Of a stretch of DNA of 51,420 nt, positions 31,885 through 39,568 are shown piece after piece. Below the pieces are notes generated by a model that was not told the origin of the DNA, did no database searches, and saw only the letters and a list, made by a program, of their open reading frames with translations. The translations under genes were made by a program, and so were the position numbers. Origin of the DNA: JBFLVT01 sp036804525 (GTDB lineage Bacteria > Bacillota > Desulfotomaculia > Desulfotomaculales > JASEER01); the NCBI GenBank assembly GCA_036804525.1, contig DAIRSE010000015.1, forward strand, positions 1-51,420, written 5' to 3'. The number at the start of each line of letters is the position of its first letter. Positions within the stretch are counted from its first letter, which is position 1.

Positions 31885-31921
31885 AATTGTCAACCTGTTA
31901 GATAGTTAATGGTTGACAATT
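31885..31921. promoter_or_regulatory. BirA (biotin repressor) operator
   Basis: AATTGTCAACC (31885-31895) and its exact complement GGTTGACAATT (31911-31921) are separated by 15 bases. This is the BirA operator pattern (TTGTnAACC-N14-16-GGTTnACAA). It lies in front of bioY and its right half contains the -35 box of the promoter. Confidence 0.92.
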
Positions 31922-31942
31922 GGACACCTCCGGGATTACAAT
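31913..31942 (+). promoter_or_regulatory. Promoter of bioY
   Basis: TTGACA (31913-31918), 18-base spacer, TACAAT (31937-31942). The -35 lies within the right arm of the BirA operator, so holo-BirA would exclude RNA polymerase. Confidence 0.85.
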
Positions 31943-31984
31943 GTTGCCACTAAACACTATTTGATGCAGAGGGAGGAATTCGAC

Positions 31985-32587
31985 TTGGGTGTATTTGCTT
32001 TACGGCGGTACGGATGCAAAGCCGTCCGGTGGTTCGAGGAGCTGCCCTTTGCGCACAAGCTGGCGCTGTCCGTAGGTTTTGCGGCTCTGATCGGCGCCGC
32101 CGCGCAGGCCCGCATTCCCGTGCCCTGGTCGCCGGTGCCGATAACGGGACAGACCTTTGCGGTACTGCTGGCCGGAGTGCTGCTGGGGCGCGGCTGGGGC
32201 GGCTTCAGCGCGGGCGTCTACGTGGCGGCGGGCGCGGCCGGCCTGCCCTGGTTCGCTGGGCTCAGCGGGGGTCTGGCCGTCCTGGCCGGCCCGACGGGAG
32301 GCTACCTGGCGGGCTTTGTCCTGGCGGCCATGGCGGTAGGCCATGCGGTCAGGAGATACGCCTGGGCGCGTACTCTGCCAGGGCTGATCGCGGTAATGAC
32401 GGCGGGGAATTTTATCCTGATTCACGGACCGGGCCTTGCCGTTCTCTCCCTGTATACGGGGGTTACCGACCTGGTCAAGCTTCTCTGGATGGGGACAATT
32501 CCCTTTATCCCGGGTGACCTGACCAAGATCCTGGCGGCCGCGGCGGCGGCCTTGCCGTTCCTGCCGCTGGAAAAGGGCGCCGCGTAG
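31985..32587 (+). CDS. bioY: Biotin transporter BioY
   Basis: A 200-residue integral membrane protein with about six hydrophobic segments. BioY signature parts: AAQARIPVPWSPVPITGQTF and LGRGWGGFSAGVYVAAGAAG, then AGPTGGYLAGFVLAAMAVG and IPFIPGDLTKILAAA. BioY is the substrate-binding S component of the biotin ECF importer. Start TTG 31985 is preferred because GGAGG lies eight bases ahead and the in-frame TTG at 31913 lies inside the promoter. BirA operator directly upstream shows biotin control. The ECF ATPase partners are not in the window. Confidence 0.93.
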   Translation: MGVFALRRYGCKAVRWFEELPFAHKLALSVGFAALIGAAAQARIPVPWSPVPITGQTFAVLLAGVLLGRGWGGFSAGVYVAAGAAGLPWFAGLSGGLAVLAGPTGGYLAGFVLAAMAVGHAVRRYAWARTLPGLIAVMTAGNFILIHGPGLAVLSLYTGVTDLVKLLWMGTIPFIPGDLTKILAAAAAALPFLPLEKGAA

Positions 32588-32591
32588 CAGG

Positions 32592-33002
32592 ATGGCTGAA
32601 CCGGTTGTTCTGCGGGCTCACCACCTGCTCTGCGCGGGCGAGTTCCGCGGGCTGGGCTATACGCCCGTTTTCGTTGCCAACTTCGCGCGGGTTCTCGCGG
32701 GGCTTGCCGGTCGGCCGGCTGCCCGGGTACGGTTGACTGACGGGACCGATGTGATCTGTGCGGCCTGTCCCTGGCTGGTTGAAGGGAGCTGTGTCCGAGA
32801 CGGCGGCGGGGAAGCGGCGGTATCCCGCCTGGACGGCCTGGTGTTGGACCGGCTCGGACTGGAGCCGGGTGCGACATTGACGTGGGCGCGCCTGCGCGGC
32901 CTTGCCGTCGAGCGGGCTGACCGCGCCTGGCGGATGAAGGTATGCAGGGAGTGCTCGTGGTTTGGGGCTCCCTGCTATGCGGCGTCCGATAATGAACATT
33001 GA
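32592..33002 (+). CDS. DUF1284 iron-sulfur-type protein
   Basis: A 136-residue protein, four bases after bioY. It opens LRAHHLLCAGEFRGLGYTP, the RxHHLLC start of the DUF1284 family, followed by CAACPWL and CRECSWFGAPCY; the cysteine pattern suggests an iron-sulfur or zinc site. It may be co-transcribed with bioY. Its end carries the -35 box of the tRNA-Asn promoter. Confidence 0.85.
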   Translation: MAEPVVLRAHHLLCAGEFRGLGYTPVFVANFARVLAGLAGRPAARVRLTDGTDVICAACPWLVEGSCVRDGGGEAAVSRLDGLVLDRLGLEPGATLTWARLRGLAVERADRAWRMKVCRECSWFGAPCYAASDNEH

Positions 33003-33027
33003 CTGCCGGCGTCGCCCCTGGTATAAT
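32999..33027 (+). promoter_or_regulatory. Promoter of the first tRNA-Asn gene
   Basis: TTGACT (32999-33004), 17-base spacer, TATAAT (33022-33027), 26 bases before the tRNA. Confidence 0.85.
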
Positions 33028-33052
33028 AACTTTTGTCGTTGCGCTAATCCGT

Positions 33053-33127
33053 TCCGCGATAGCTCAACGGTAGAGCATCCGGCTGTTAACCGGAGGGTTG
33101 TAGGTTCGAATCCTACTCGCGGAGCCA
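33053..33127 (+). tRNA. tRNA-Asn (GTT), copy 1
   Basis: Complete cloverleaf: acceptor TCCGCGA/TCGCGGA, D arm GCTCAACGGTAGAGC, anticodon arm TCCGG-CTGTTAA-CCGGA with anticodon GTT, T arm GTAGG-TTCGAAT-CCTAC, discriminator G and encoded CCA. Confidence 0.97.
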
Positions 33128-33138
33128 AAAGTATCAGA

Positions 33139-33166
33139 GAAGACCGCCTTGACGGCGGTCTTTGTT
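33139..33166 (+). terminator. Terminator after the first tRNA-Asn
   Basis: AGACCGCC pairs with GGCGGTCT, then TTTGTTT. Confidence 0.8.
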
Positions 33167-33403
33167 TATGCACAAGAGGCCTTTCCCCGAAACGTTGGGT
33201 ACTGGGTAATACCACAGGAGATCGGGGATCTCCTTGTAAACCAAGGCTTTAGAGATAGTTTAACGGATAGGACGCTGAGTATTGAGCATTGGGAAGATGG
33301 GAGGCGAGTTAAAGCATCGAATGCCCCCGAAATAAAAATCTTTTATGGCGTTTTTGGTTACGCTAAAGGATGTTCGGGGAACATTGTTATACGGCCGGAA
33401 GTC

Positions 33404-33432
33404 TTGCGGGGGTCACGGGCCTTTGCTATAAT
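33404..33432 (+). promoter_or_regulatory. Promoter of the second tRNA-Asn gene
   Basis: TTGCGG (33404-33409), 17-base spacer, TATAAT (33427-33432). Confidence 0.7.
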
Positions 33433-33472
33433 AGCTTTTAGAGCAAAAACAGAACACGCCTAAAATTTTCGT

Positions 33473-33547
33473 TCCGCGATAGCTCAACGGTAGAGCATCC
33501 GGCTGTTAACCGGAGGGTTGCAGGTTCGAATCCTGCTCGCGGAGCCA
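33473..33547 (+). tRNA. tRNA-Asn (GTT), copy 2
   Basis: Identical to copy 1 except for a compensatory pair change in the T stem: GCAGG/CCTGC instead of GTAGG/CCTAC. Anticodon GTT, encoded CCA. Confidence 0.97.
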
Positions 33548-33606
33548 ATTCTTTTTGCGGCTGCTGCCTCGCGCAGCGGCCTTTGTCGTCTTTCGGGCCT
33601 ATCCGA

Positions 33607-33781
33607 CAGGAGACCGCTGAAAAACTGCGCCTGGCTTTGTCAGGCTCGCCGCCCAGTGCTCACGTACCAACAAGGATGTCAGATGCCGGAAGTCCGAGGT
33701 CGGACTCGATGCGATTACGAGTGATCGCTTCCCGGTCAGACTTCTGACCTCTGGTTTCAGACCTCTTTTTCAGTACGCTCC
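33607..33781. repeat. Small inverted-repeat element (MITE-like), degenerate copy
   Basis: Starts GGAGACCGCTGAAAAACTGC, has AAGGATGTCAGATGCCGGAA and GATCGCTTCCCGGT inside, and ends GACCTCTTTTTCAGTACGCT. It corresponds block by block to the better preserved copy at 36870-37057. The rest of 33548-34010 contains no gene. Confidence 0.75.
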
Positions 33782-34010
33782 GCGCTGGCCGGCTTCGCCT
33801 TCCGCGCCATGCTTGTTTTTGAACAGCCCTCGGTTTTTCAAGAGGCCCATATCGGATAAGGGTTTGAGTGTCACATTGCGGGCTCCGGCAGGCTTAATAT
33901 TATGGAAAACAAAGAAAATGTTGCTAGCGGTTTCGAGCCGGGTTTGGTAGCATGGAGAAAGGATTGTATCGCGAATGCAGCCCGATAAATATCACGGGGG
34001 AGGAGACGAG

Positions 34011-35990
34011 ATGGCAGGTCGCAAAAGAATCTGGGTGGCTTTGACTGTAATGGTCCTTACCCTGTTCTGCCTGGCAGCAGGACAGGCCCGGGCGGAAGAA
34101 CTCGCTACTTTCCAGGACGTCCGGGGCCATTGGGCTGAAGAGACCATTATGCAGGTGCGCGCGCTGGATTTGATGAACGGTTACCCCGGCAACGTATTCA
34201 AGCCCAAAGACAACGTTACGCGCCGCGAGACCCTGGTCGTCATCATCCGGGCACTGGGCCTGGAAAATGAAGCCTCCCGGATAAATACAAGCAACATTGT
34301 TTTTCCTCCGGATGTCAAGTGGGGTCAGGGGTACATTGCCCTGGCCGCGCAAAAGCAGCTGTTTTCCGGCCAGATTTCCCAGATCAAGTTCAACGAGCCT
34401 GCCACCCGGCTGGAGATCGCCCTATGGCTGGCGAAGGCTTTGAACCTTAAGACCGACGACACCCCTCTAGTTTTTACCGATACCGCCAACATCCCGGCGG
34501 CCTACCAGCGGATGCTGGCGGCTGTTTACAGGGAGGGGATTATGTCCGGGACGTCGGCCACCCTTTTTGAGCCCAACAGGCCGGTCACGCGGGCCGAGGT
34601 CGCTTCACTCCTCGGGAAGATGCTGGGCACGGGGCACATCAACCCTTATCCCGGCAGGTTCATTACCGGCCAGCTGACCGCCGTGGACTGGCAGGGCGGG
34701 AAGATCACGGTGCGCACTTCTTCGGGCGCTTATACCTACCCTCTGAAGCAGGACCACATCGTTTACAGCGGCGGGCGAAAGGTAACGCTGTCGTCAATGA
34801 GCATGGAGCAGAACGTAAAGCTTATCCTTAACGGCAGCGGGCAGGTCGTCTTTGTCGGGAAGGCCGCCGGCCAGGCCCCGGCCGCGCAAACCGCGGAGTA
34901 CGACGGCAAAATCCTGGCGGTGCTCTCCGCGTCCAACCAGTTGTTTTTCCAGACCGGTGCCGGCGGCATGCTGACGCTTGCGATCAGCCCGTCGGTGAGC
35001 GTTGCGCGAAACGGGGTGTCCCTGCGGCTCAGTGATATTACAGCGGGTGCGGAAGCACGGATCCGCGTGACGGGTAATCAGGTCCAGGCTGTGGAGCTGA
35101 AAGCCGAAGCCCTTGAGGGGGCGGTGACCTATATCAAGACCTCGGGGACGAAGCGGATTACGATCGAGAAGTCGAGCGGGCGGGAGGAGAGCTATTACCT
35201 GGCGGACAGCGTAACCGTCAAGGAAGGCAGCGCTACGCGGAGCCTGAGCTACGTCGAGGAAGGTATGCAGGTAAGGCTGACCCTGGACGGCGACAATAAG
35301 GTTTCCAGGATTGACATCACAGATTCCGCGGCCCTTGAGGGGGCGGTGACCTATATCAAGACCTCGGGGACGAAGCGGATTACGATCGAGAAGTCGAGCG
35401 GGCGGGAGGAGAGCTATTACCTGGCGGACAGCGTGACCGTTAAGGAAGGCAGCGCCACGCGGAGCCTGAGCTACGTCAAAGAAGGCATGCGGGTGAAGCT
35501 CACGCTGGATACCGACGATAAGGTGACCAAGATCCTCATCACCTCATCCGTGAAAGATGTCGAGGGCACGGTGACCTACCTGAGGCTTTCCGGCACTCCG
35601 CGGATACGCGTCGACGTTGACGGGGACCAAGAGAGTTATTACCTGGCGGACGACGTTGTCGTCGAGCGCGACGGCGATGAATTGGATTTAGACGACATCG
35701 TCATCGGCGCCGAGGTACGCCTCGAGGTGGATAACGACGAGGTGGTCCTTATCGAGATCCTTAACGATCAGGACATCACCGTGGAAGGCGAGATCGTCAG
35801 CGTGAGTTCCACGCGCCTGACCATCGAGCAGGCCAGCGGTTCCGACTTCCGGTTCTATTTCCGCGACGGGGCCGCCCTCTACGATGAAGACGGGGACACG
35901 ATCGGCACGGCGGATCTTAAACAAGGCTGGACGGTGAAGCTGCAGCTGCGCGACGGGAAGATCAGGCGTCTCGACGTGCTGGACAGGTAG
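34011..35990 (+). CDS. S-layer homology (SLH) domain surface protein with internal repeats
   Basis: About 659 residues from ATG 34011 (MAGRKRIWVALTVMVLTLFC), five to seven bases after GGAGGAG. Signal peptide with cleavage near AAGQARA-EE. Three SLH domains follow (FQDVRGHWAEETIMQVRALD; DVKWGQGYIALAAQKQLFSG; FTDTANIPAAYQRMLAAVYR with NRPVTRAEVASLLG), anchoring it to wall polymers. The remaining 440 residues are beta-rich repeats of about 74 residues; two are nearly identical (start VTYIKTSGTKRITIEKSSG) and a third is diverged (VTYLRLSGTPRIRVDVDG). Exported, wall-attached, function unknown. Monocistronic. Confidence 0.9.
   Translation: MAGRKRIWVALTVMVLTLFCLAAGQARAEELATFQDVRGHWAEETIMQVRALDLMNGYPGNVFKPKDNVTRRETLVVIIRALGLENEASRINTSNIVFPPDVKWGQGYIALAAQKQLFSGQISQIKFNEPATRLEIALWLAKALNLKTDDTPLVFTDTANIPAAYQRMLAAVYREGIMSGTSATLFEPNRPVTRAEVASLLGKMLGTGHINPYPGRFITGQLTAVDWQGGKITVRTSSGAYTYPLKQDHIVYSGGRKVTLSSMSMEQNVKLILNGSGQVVFVGKAAGQAPAAQTAEYDGKILAVLSASNQLFFQTGAGGMLTLAISPSVSVARNGVSLRLSDITAGAEARIRVTGNQVQAVELKAEALEGAVTYIKTSGTKRITIEKSSGREESYYLADSVTVKEGSATRSLSYVEEGMQVRLTLDGDNKVSRIDITDSAALEGAVTYIKTSGTKRITIEKSSGREESYYLADSVTVKEGSATRSLSYVKEGMRVKLTLDTDDKVTKILITSSVKDVEGTVTYLRLSGTPRIRVDVDGDQESYYLADDVVVERDGDELDLDDIVIGAEVRLEVDNDEVVLIEILNDQDITVEGEIVSVSSTRLTIEQASGSDFRFYFRDGAALYDEDGDTIGTADLKQGWTVKLQLRDGKIRRLDVLDR
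35109..35478 (+). repeat. Near-identical 222-bp tandem repeat inside the SLH gene
   Basis: The segment starting GCCCTTGAGGGGGCGGTGAC at 35109 returns at 35331; about 148 bases are identical but for two or three silent changes, then the units diverge. Points to recent duplication or gene conversion. Confidence 0.9.
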
Positions 35991-36224
35991 GGACCGGCCG
36001 CGGGAACCTGACGTAAGTTGACGTGTTTGAGCCGGGTTGCCAAAGCTGCTGCCTCTGTCTAGCGCGATTCGACATTTTTGATTTTTATGTTGTAATGTGA
36101 CGGAGTCTCCGGCAAGCGGGCTTTTTTGTAACATACAGTCATATCCTGTCGAGAACGCGAAGGGGCTACTGCCCCTTGGTGGGTATTGGGTGTCTAACAT
36201 CGAGCAGCCTACGGCAAAAAAAAC

Positions 36225-36248
36225 AGGAATTCCTGTACAGGAATTCCT
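36225..36248. repeat. Perfect 24-bp palindrome
   Basis: AGGAATTCCTGT followed by its exact complement, itself made of two smaller AGGAATTCCT palindromes. Lies between the SLH gene and the YbjQ gene. The 35991-36305 gap holds no gene; see also the heptamer array beside it. Confidence 0.9.
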
Positions 36249-36263
36249 ACGAGTCCTGCAGCC

Positions 36264-36291
36264 TATAGCCTATAGCCTATAGCCTATAGCC
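36264..36291. repeat. Four exact TATAGCC heptamers
   Basis: TATAGCC repeated four times without interruption, just before the end of the YbjQ gene, followed by TAGGC-containing inverted sequence. Confidence 0.95.
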
Positions 36292-36305
36292 GAATAGGCG
36301 TTAGC

Positions 36306-36620
36306 CTATTCAATGACCACGGCCGTCCCGTAGGCCAGGATTTCGGCCGCCATTGACATCACCTGGGCGGTGGCGAAGCGGACGTCGACAACGGCGTTGG
36401 CCCCCAGCTTCTCGGCTTCACTGGTCATCCTTTTGACGGCCTCCTGGCGGGCGTCGGCCATGAGTTCGGTGTATTCCTTGATTTCCCCGCCGACCACGTT
36501 GCGCAGCCCGGCGATGATGTCCTTGCCGATATGCCTGCTCCTGATGACGCTGCCCGTGACCAGGCCCAGCGTCTTGACCACGTTCTTACCGGCGATGGTG
36601 CTTGAAGTGGTTACGATCAC
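36306..36620 (-). CDS. YbjQ/UPF0145 family protein
   Basis: A 104-residue protein, the usual family length. It reads IVTTSSTIAGKNVVKTLGLV, GSVIRSRHIGKDIIAGLRNV, VGGEIKEYTELMADARQEAV, GANAVVDVRFATA, matching the YbjQ fold (pentameric, putative heavy-metal binding). Its ATG overlaps the stop of the small membrane-protein gene (36617-36620). Function unproven in the family. Confidence 0.92.
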   Translation of the reverse strand: MIVTTSSTIAGKNVVKTLGLVTGSVIRSRHIGKDIIAGLRNVVGGEIKEYTELMADARQEAVKRMTSEAEKLGANAVVDVRFATAQVMSMAAEILAYGTAVVIE

Positions 36621-36826
36621 CCTTTGTCACCTTCCTTTGCGCGTTCTCTCCAGAGCGCCAAGAGCAACACCCCCAGTCCCAGAAGCAGCGTGCTGACCCC
36701 TACCCTCACGGCGAGGGGCACGCCGGCCTCGCCGATGAATATCCATAAACCATAAAGTGCATAGCCCGCAAAGATTAGGGTACCGACGGCGATGAAAAAA
36801 TATGCCAGGGCCCGCATCACTATCAC
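36617..36826 (-). CDS. Small two-helix membrane protein
   Basis: A 69-residue protein with two hydrophobic helices (about 6-30 and 38-60) and a charged tail (WRERAKEGDKG). An AGGAGTGATA site lies before the ATG at 36826. Overlaps and precedes the YbjQ gene, so the two form one operon. Similar small proteins often accompany ybjQ; no function known. Confidence 0.75.
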   Translation of the reverse strand: MIVMRALAYFFIAVGTLIFAGYALYGLWIFIGEAGVPLAVRVGVSTLLLGLGVLLLALWRERAKEGDKG

Positions 36827-36869
36827 TCCTTGGCAGCCGGCGGCGGCTCTGTTCAGCAGGCGGTTATAG

Positions 36870-37057
36870 ACTCTAGGAGACCGCTAAAAAACTGCGCCTG
36901 GCAAAAAGGATGTCGGATGCCAGAAGTCAGAAATCTGACGTGATGAAATCCGCAGAGCGATTGCTAAGGATTATAGACTTGCAATCGCGAAGCGATCGCT
37001 TCCCGTAACCGACCTCTGACCTCTTGCCTCGGACCTCTTTTTGAGCGGTCTCAGAGT
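36870..37057. repeat. Small inverted-repeat element (MITE-like), well preserved copy
   Basis: Ends GAGACCGCTAAAAAA (36877-36891) and TTTTTGAGCGGTCTC (37038-37052) are inverted repeats; ACTCT (36870-36874) and AGAGT (37053-37057) extend them. About 188 bp, no coding capacity, internal inverted blocks around GACCTC. A degenerate copy lies at 33607-33781. Confidence 0.85.
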
Positions 37058-37205
37058 AACTTCCAAAATGTAGCCGTACCCTAAAGATGCCTATGCCAAA
37101 ACCAGTGTCTTAGCTTTTTGCAGCACTCTCCTGGAATCAGGATAACAGATTTCTATGTGTTTTACCACTGAACTACTGACTGACGGAAGCCGCAGGATTG
37201 AGCAA

Positions 37206-37222
37206 TTTGACTATCTTTGACT
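37206..37222. promoter_or_regulatory. CtsR operator 1
   Basis: On the minus strand AGTCAAA-GAT-AGTCAAA, an exact match to the CtsR heptad direct repeat (RGTCAAA-NAN-RGTCAAA). TTGACT within it can serve as a -35 box, with TAAAAT at 37242-37247. Confidence 0.92.
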
Positions 37223-37302
37223 TAAAGTGAGTAACAGCGGCTAAAATAGTGCCAGAAGGGAATTGATTTTTGTGCCGAGTTTCAGTATGGTATTGACCAG
37301 AT

Positions 37303-37319
37303 AGTCAAGAAAAGTCAAA
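37303..37319. promoter_or_regulatory. CtsR operator 2
   Basis: AGTCAAG-AAA-AGTCAAA, one mismatch to the consensus, 26 bases before ctsR. The pair of sites indicates auto-repression of the operon. Confidence 0.82.
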
Positions 37320-37344
37320 GTCAGAGAACGAGGGAGGGTGCCCA

Positions 37345-37806
37345 ATGCCGACGTTGGCTGAATACATCGCCCAGTACATTTACCGGCTGTTGGAACAGAG
37401 CGAGCACGACTACATCGATGTCCGGCGCAGCGACCTTGCCTCGAAGTTTAACTGCGCCCCGTCCCAGGTGACTTACGTGCTTTCGACCAGGTTCGGCCCG
37501 CATTCAGGGTTCATTGTGGAGAGCCGGCGGGGCGGCGGTGGATATGTGCGGATCATTAAGCTGCCCGTGGAGGACGAGTTCATCCGGCGGCTTTACCGTG
37601 CTATCGGCGACGCCATCGGGCACCGTGAGGCTCTGCAAATCGTCAGACGGCTGAGTGAGGAATCGCTTATCACCAGGCGGGAAGCCGGAATGATGGCGGC
37701 GATTGTCGGCGACGGCCTGACCAAGGTCGAGCCGCCCGAAAGAAACGTCCTGCGGGCCCAGCTGATGCGCGCCATGCTGGCGGCTTTGCTGAAGGGAACG
37801 GAATGA
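37345..37806 (+). CDS. ctsR: Transcriptional repressor CtsR
   Basis: A 153-residue protein, normal length. HTH and glycine wing are visible (DLASKFNCAPSQVTYVLSTR; ESRRGGGGYVRI), the latter with the heat-sensing GGGG tip and the conserved RGGGGY. Represses clp and protein-quality genes; two operators lie upstream. In Bacillus McsB/ClpC antagonise CtsR; both are encoded downstream. GGGAGGGTGCCC before ATG 37345. Confidence 0.97.
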   Translation: MPTLAEYIAQYIYRLLEQSEHDYIDVRRSDLASKFNCAPSQVTYVLSTRFGPHSGFIVESRRGGGGYVRIIKLPVEDEFIRRLYRAIGDAIGHREALQIVRRLSEESLITRREAGMMAAIVGDGLTKVEPPERNVLRAQLMRAMLAALLKGTE

Positions 37807-37940
37807 GCGTACCGGCCACCCAGCGGCCATTGGGCCGCTCGTGGCCTTGGCCCAATGCCCAGCGCGTAGTCCCGGACTGCAGGTACCCCGTTTCAACCTT
37901 GAGATTTAACACTAAACGCCAAACGGAGAGGACATATGAC

Positions 37941-38477
37941 ATGCTTTGCGAGAAGTGTAAACAGCGGCCAGCCACCTTTCATTACACCGAGATCGTCAAC
38001 AACGCCAAGAAGGAAATGCACCTTTGCGAGATTTGCGCCCAGGAAGAGCAGGTCGGCCATATCCATTTCCATTTCAATCCCCAGCTGAACCTGAGCAACT
38101 TCCTTGCCGGGATGATCGGCCCCGGGTTGCAGTCCGAGAATAAGGTAATGCGGCACGAAGGAAGCTGTCCCAGGTGCGGCCTGACGGCCGGGGAGCTCGG
38201 CCGGACGGGCCTTTTTGGCTGCAGCGAGTGCTACCGTGCGTTTGAGCCCCAGCTGGGCGCTTTGCTGCGGCGGGTTCACGGCGCGGTGCGCCATACTGGC
38301 AAGATTCCCGGCCGGGGGCAGAAAAAGTCAAGGGTGCTGCGTGATATCGAGCAACTGAAGGTCGAACTCCAGAACGCCGTCGCCAGGGAGGAGTACGAAA
38401 AGGCGGCGGTGCTCAGAGACCGGATCAGGGAGCTCGAGGCCGGATTGATCCGGGGAGGTGAAGACGGTGGGGCTTAA
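37941..38477 (+). CDS. mcsA: Protein-arginine kinase activator McsA
   Basis: A 178-residue protein from ATG 37941; the open frame extends 46 codons upstream through the spacer, but GGAGAGG lies before this ATG and MLCEKCKQRPATFHY is the usual McsA start. Four-cysteine zinc pairs (CEKC/CEIC, CPRC/CSEC) and a C-terminal UVR motif (LKVELQNAVAREEYEKAAVL) are in place. Activates the McsB kinase. Overlaps mcsB. The 134-base spacer after ctsR ends in degenerate heptamers (TAAACGC, CAAACGG). Confidence 0.95.
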   Translation: MLCEKCKQRPATFHYTEIVNNAKKEMHLCEICAQEEQVGHIHFHFNPQLNLSNFLAGMIGPGLQSENKVMRHEGSCPRCGLTAGELGRTGLFGCSECYRAFEPQLGALLRRVHGAVRHTGKIPGRGQKKSRVLRDIEQLKVELQNAVAREEYEKAAVLRDRIRELEAGLIRGGEDGGA

Positions 38478-39537
38478 GGAAACCATCAACAATCCCTACA
38501 GTTCGTGGATGCGGGACTGCGCCCCGGACGGGGACGTGGTCGTTTCCAGCCGGATTCGCCTTGCGCGGGCGCTGGCTGACTACCCCTTCCCCCACCGCCT
38601 GGCGCCGGAAGCGGCCGAGGAAATCGTCCACGCCGTCGAACTGGCGGTTAAAGATGACCGGCTGGCGGAAGCCGTAGGCAGGCTGGAGCTTTCCAGGGCA
38701 GCGGAATTGTCGCCCCTGGAAAGGCAGATACTAGTCGAAAAACATCTGGCCAGTCCGGTTTTTTTCCAGGGTCCGGCCGAAGGCCGGGCGGTGGTGCTCT
38801 CGGACGACGAGTCCGTAAGCATCATGGTCAATGAAGAAGACCACCTGCGGATCCAGGTGCTGGCGCCGGGCCTGCAACTGGAGCAGGCGCTGGAGAAGGC
38901 GAACGCCGTTGACGACGCCCTGGAGCGGACCCTTGATTATGCCTACGCCGATTCGATCGGCTACCTGACGGCCTGCCCGACCAACGTCGGCACCGGACTG
39001 CGGGCGTCGCTGATGCTCCATCTCCCGGGATTGGTACTGACCGGGCAGATCAGGCAGGTGCTTCAGACCCTCGGCAAGCTGGGTCTCACAGTGCGCGGGC
39101 TCTATGGCGAGGGCACCGAGGCTGCCGGAAACCTGTTCCAGGTTTCGAACCAGATCACCCTGGGGCGGGCCGAAGAGGAAATCATCCAGAACCTGGTTGC
39201 GGTGTGCCGGCAGATTATCGACCAGGAGAGGGCGGCCCGGCGGCTTTTATACCAGGAACGGCCGGAGATTGTGGAAGACAGGGTATGGCGCGCTTACGGC
39301 ATCCTGCGCTATGCCCGTATCCTCAATTCTCAGGAAGCCATCCAGCACCTATCGGACGTGCGGCTGGGCGTCGATCTCGGGATTATGAAGGACGTGCCGC
39401 CGAGCCTGACCTGGACGTTAATGGTTTTGACAAGGCCCGCTTTCATCCTGAAGTACGGAGGAGAGCTCTCTCCCCACCAGCGGGATGTGCTGAGGGCTAA
39501 ACTTGTGCGCGAAAAGCTCGGCAAGAAAAAGAAATAA
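38467..39537 (+). CDS. mcsB: Protein-arginine kinase McsB
   Basis: A 356-residue protein from GTG 38467, eight bases after GGGGAGG; the GTG at 38458 lies inside that site. Phosphagen-kinase-like: DVVVSSRIRLARALADYPFP at the start, NEEDHLRIQVLAPG (the catalytic glutamate/NEEDH motif), CPTNVGTGLRASLMLHLP. Phosphorylates arginines of misfolded proteins for ClpCP and inactivates CtsR. The overlap with mcsA keeps kinase and activator balanced. Confidence 0.96.
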   Translation: MGLKETINNPYSSWMRDCAPDGDVVVSSRIRLARALADYPFPHRLAPEAAEEIVHAVELAVKDDRLAEAVGRLELSRAAELSPLERQILVEKHLASPVFFQGPAEGRAVVLSDDESVSIMVNEEDHLRIQVLAPGLQLEQALEKANAVDDALERTLDYAYADSIGYLTACPTNVGTGLRASLMLHLPGLVLTGQIRQVLQTLGKLGLTVRGLYGEGTEAAGNLFQVSNQITLGRAEEEIIQNLVAVCRQIIDQERAARRLLYQERPEIVEDRVWRAYGILRYARILNSQEAIQHLSDVRLGVDLGIMKDVPPSLTWTLMVLTRPAFILKYGGELSPHQRDVLRAKLVREKLGKKKK

Positions 39538-39568
39538 CTTGCAATGATGCGGGGAGGTACGCAAAAAG

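Larger units (their letters stand above)
33128..33472. other. Spacer between the two tRNA-Asn genes
   Basis: Holds the terminator of copy 1 and the promoter of copy 2. A 104-codon open frame (33149-33463) runs through both and has no Shine-Dalgarno site or family match, so no gene is called. Confidence 0.6.

Noticed and set aside
33149..33463. 104-codon frame between the tRNA-Asn genes
   Set aside because: Runs through a terminator and the second tRNA promoter, lacks a ribosome-binding site and family match.
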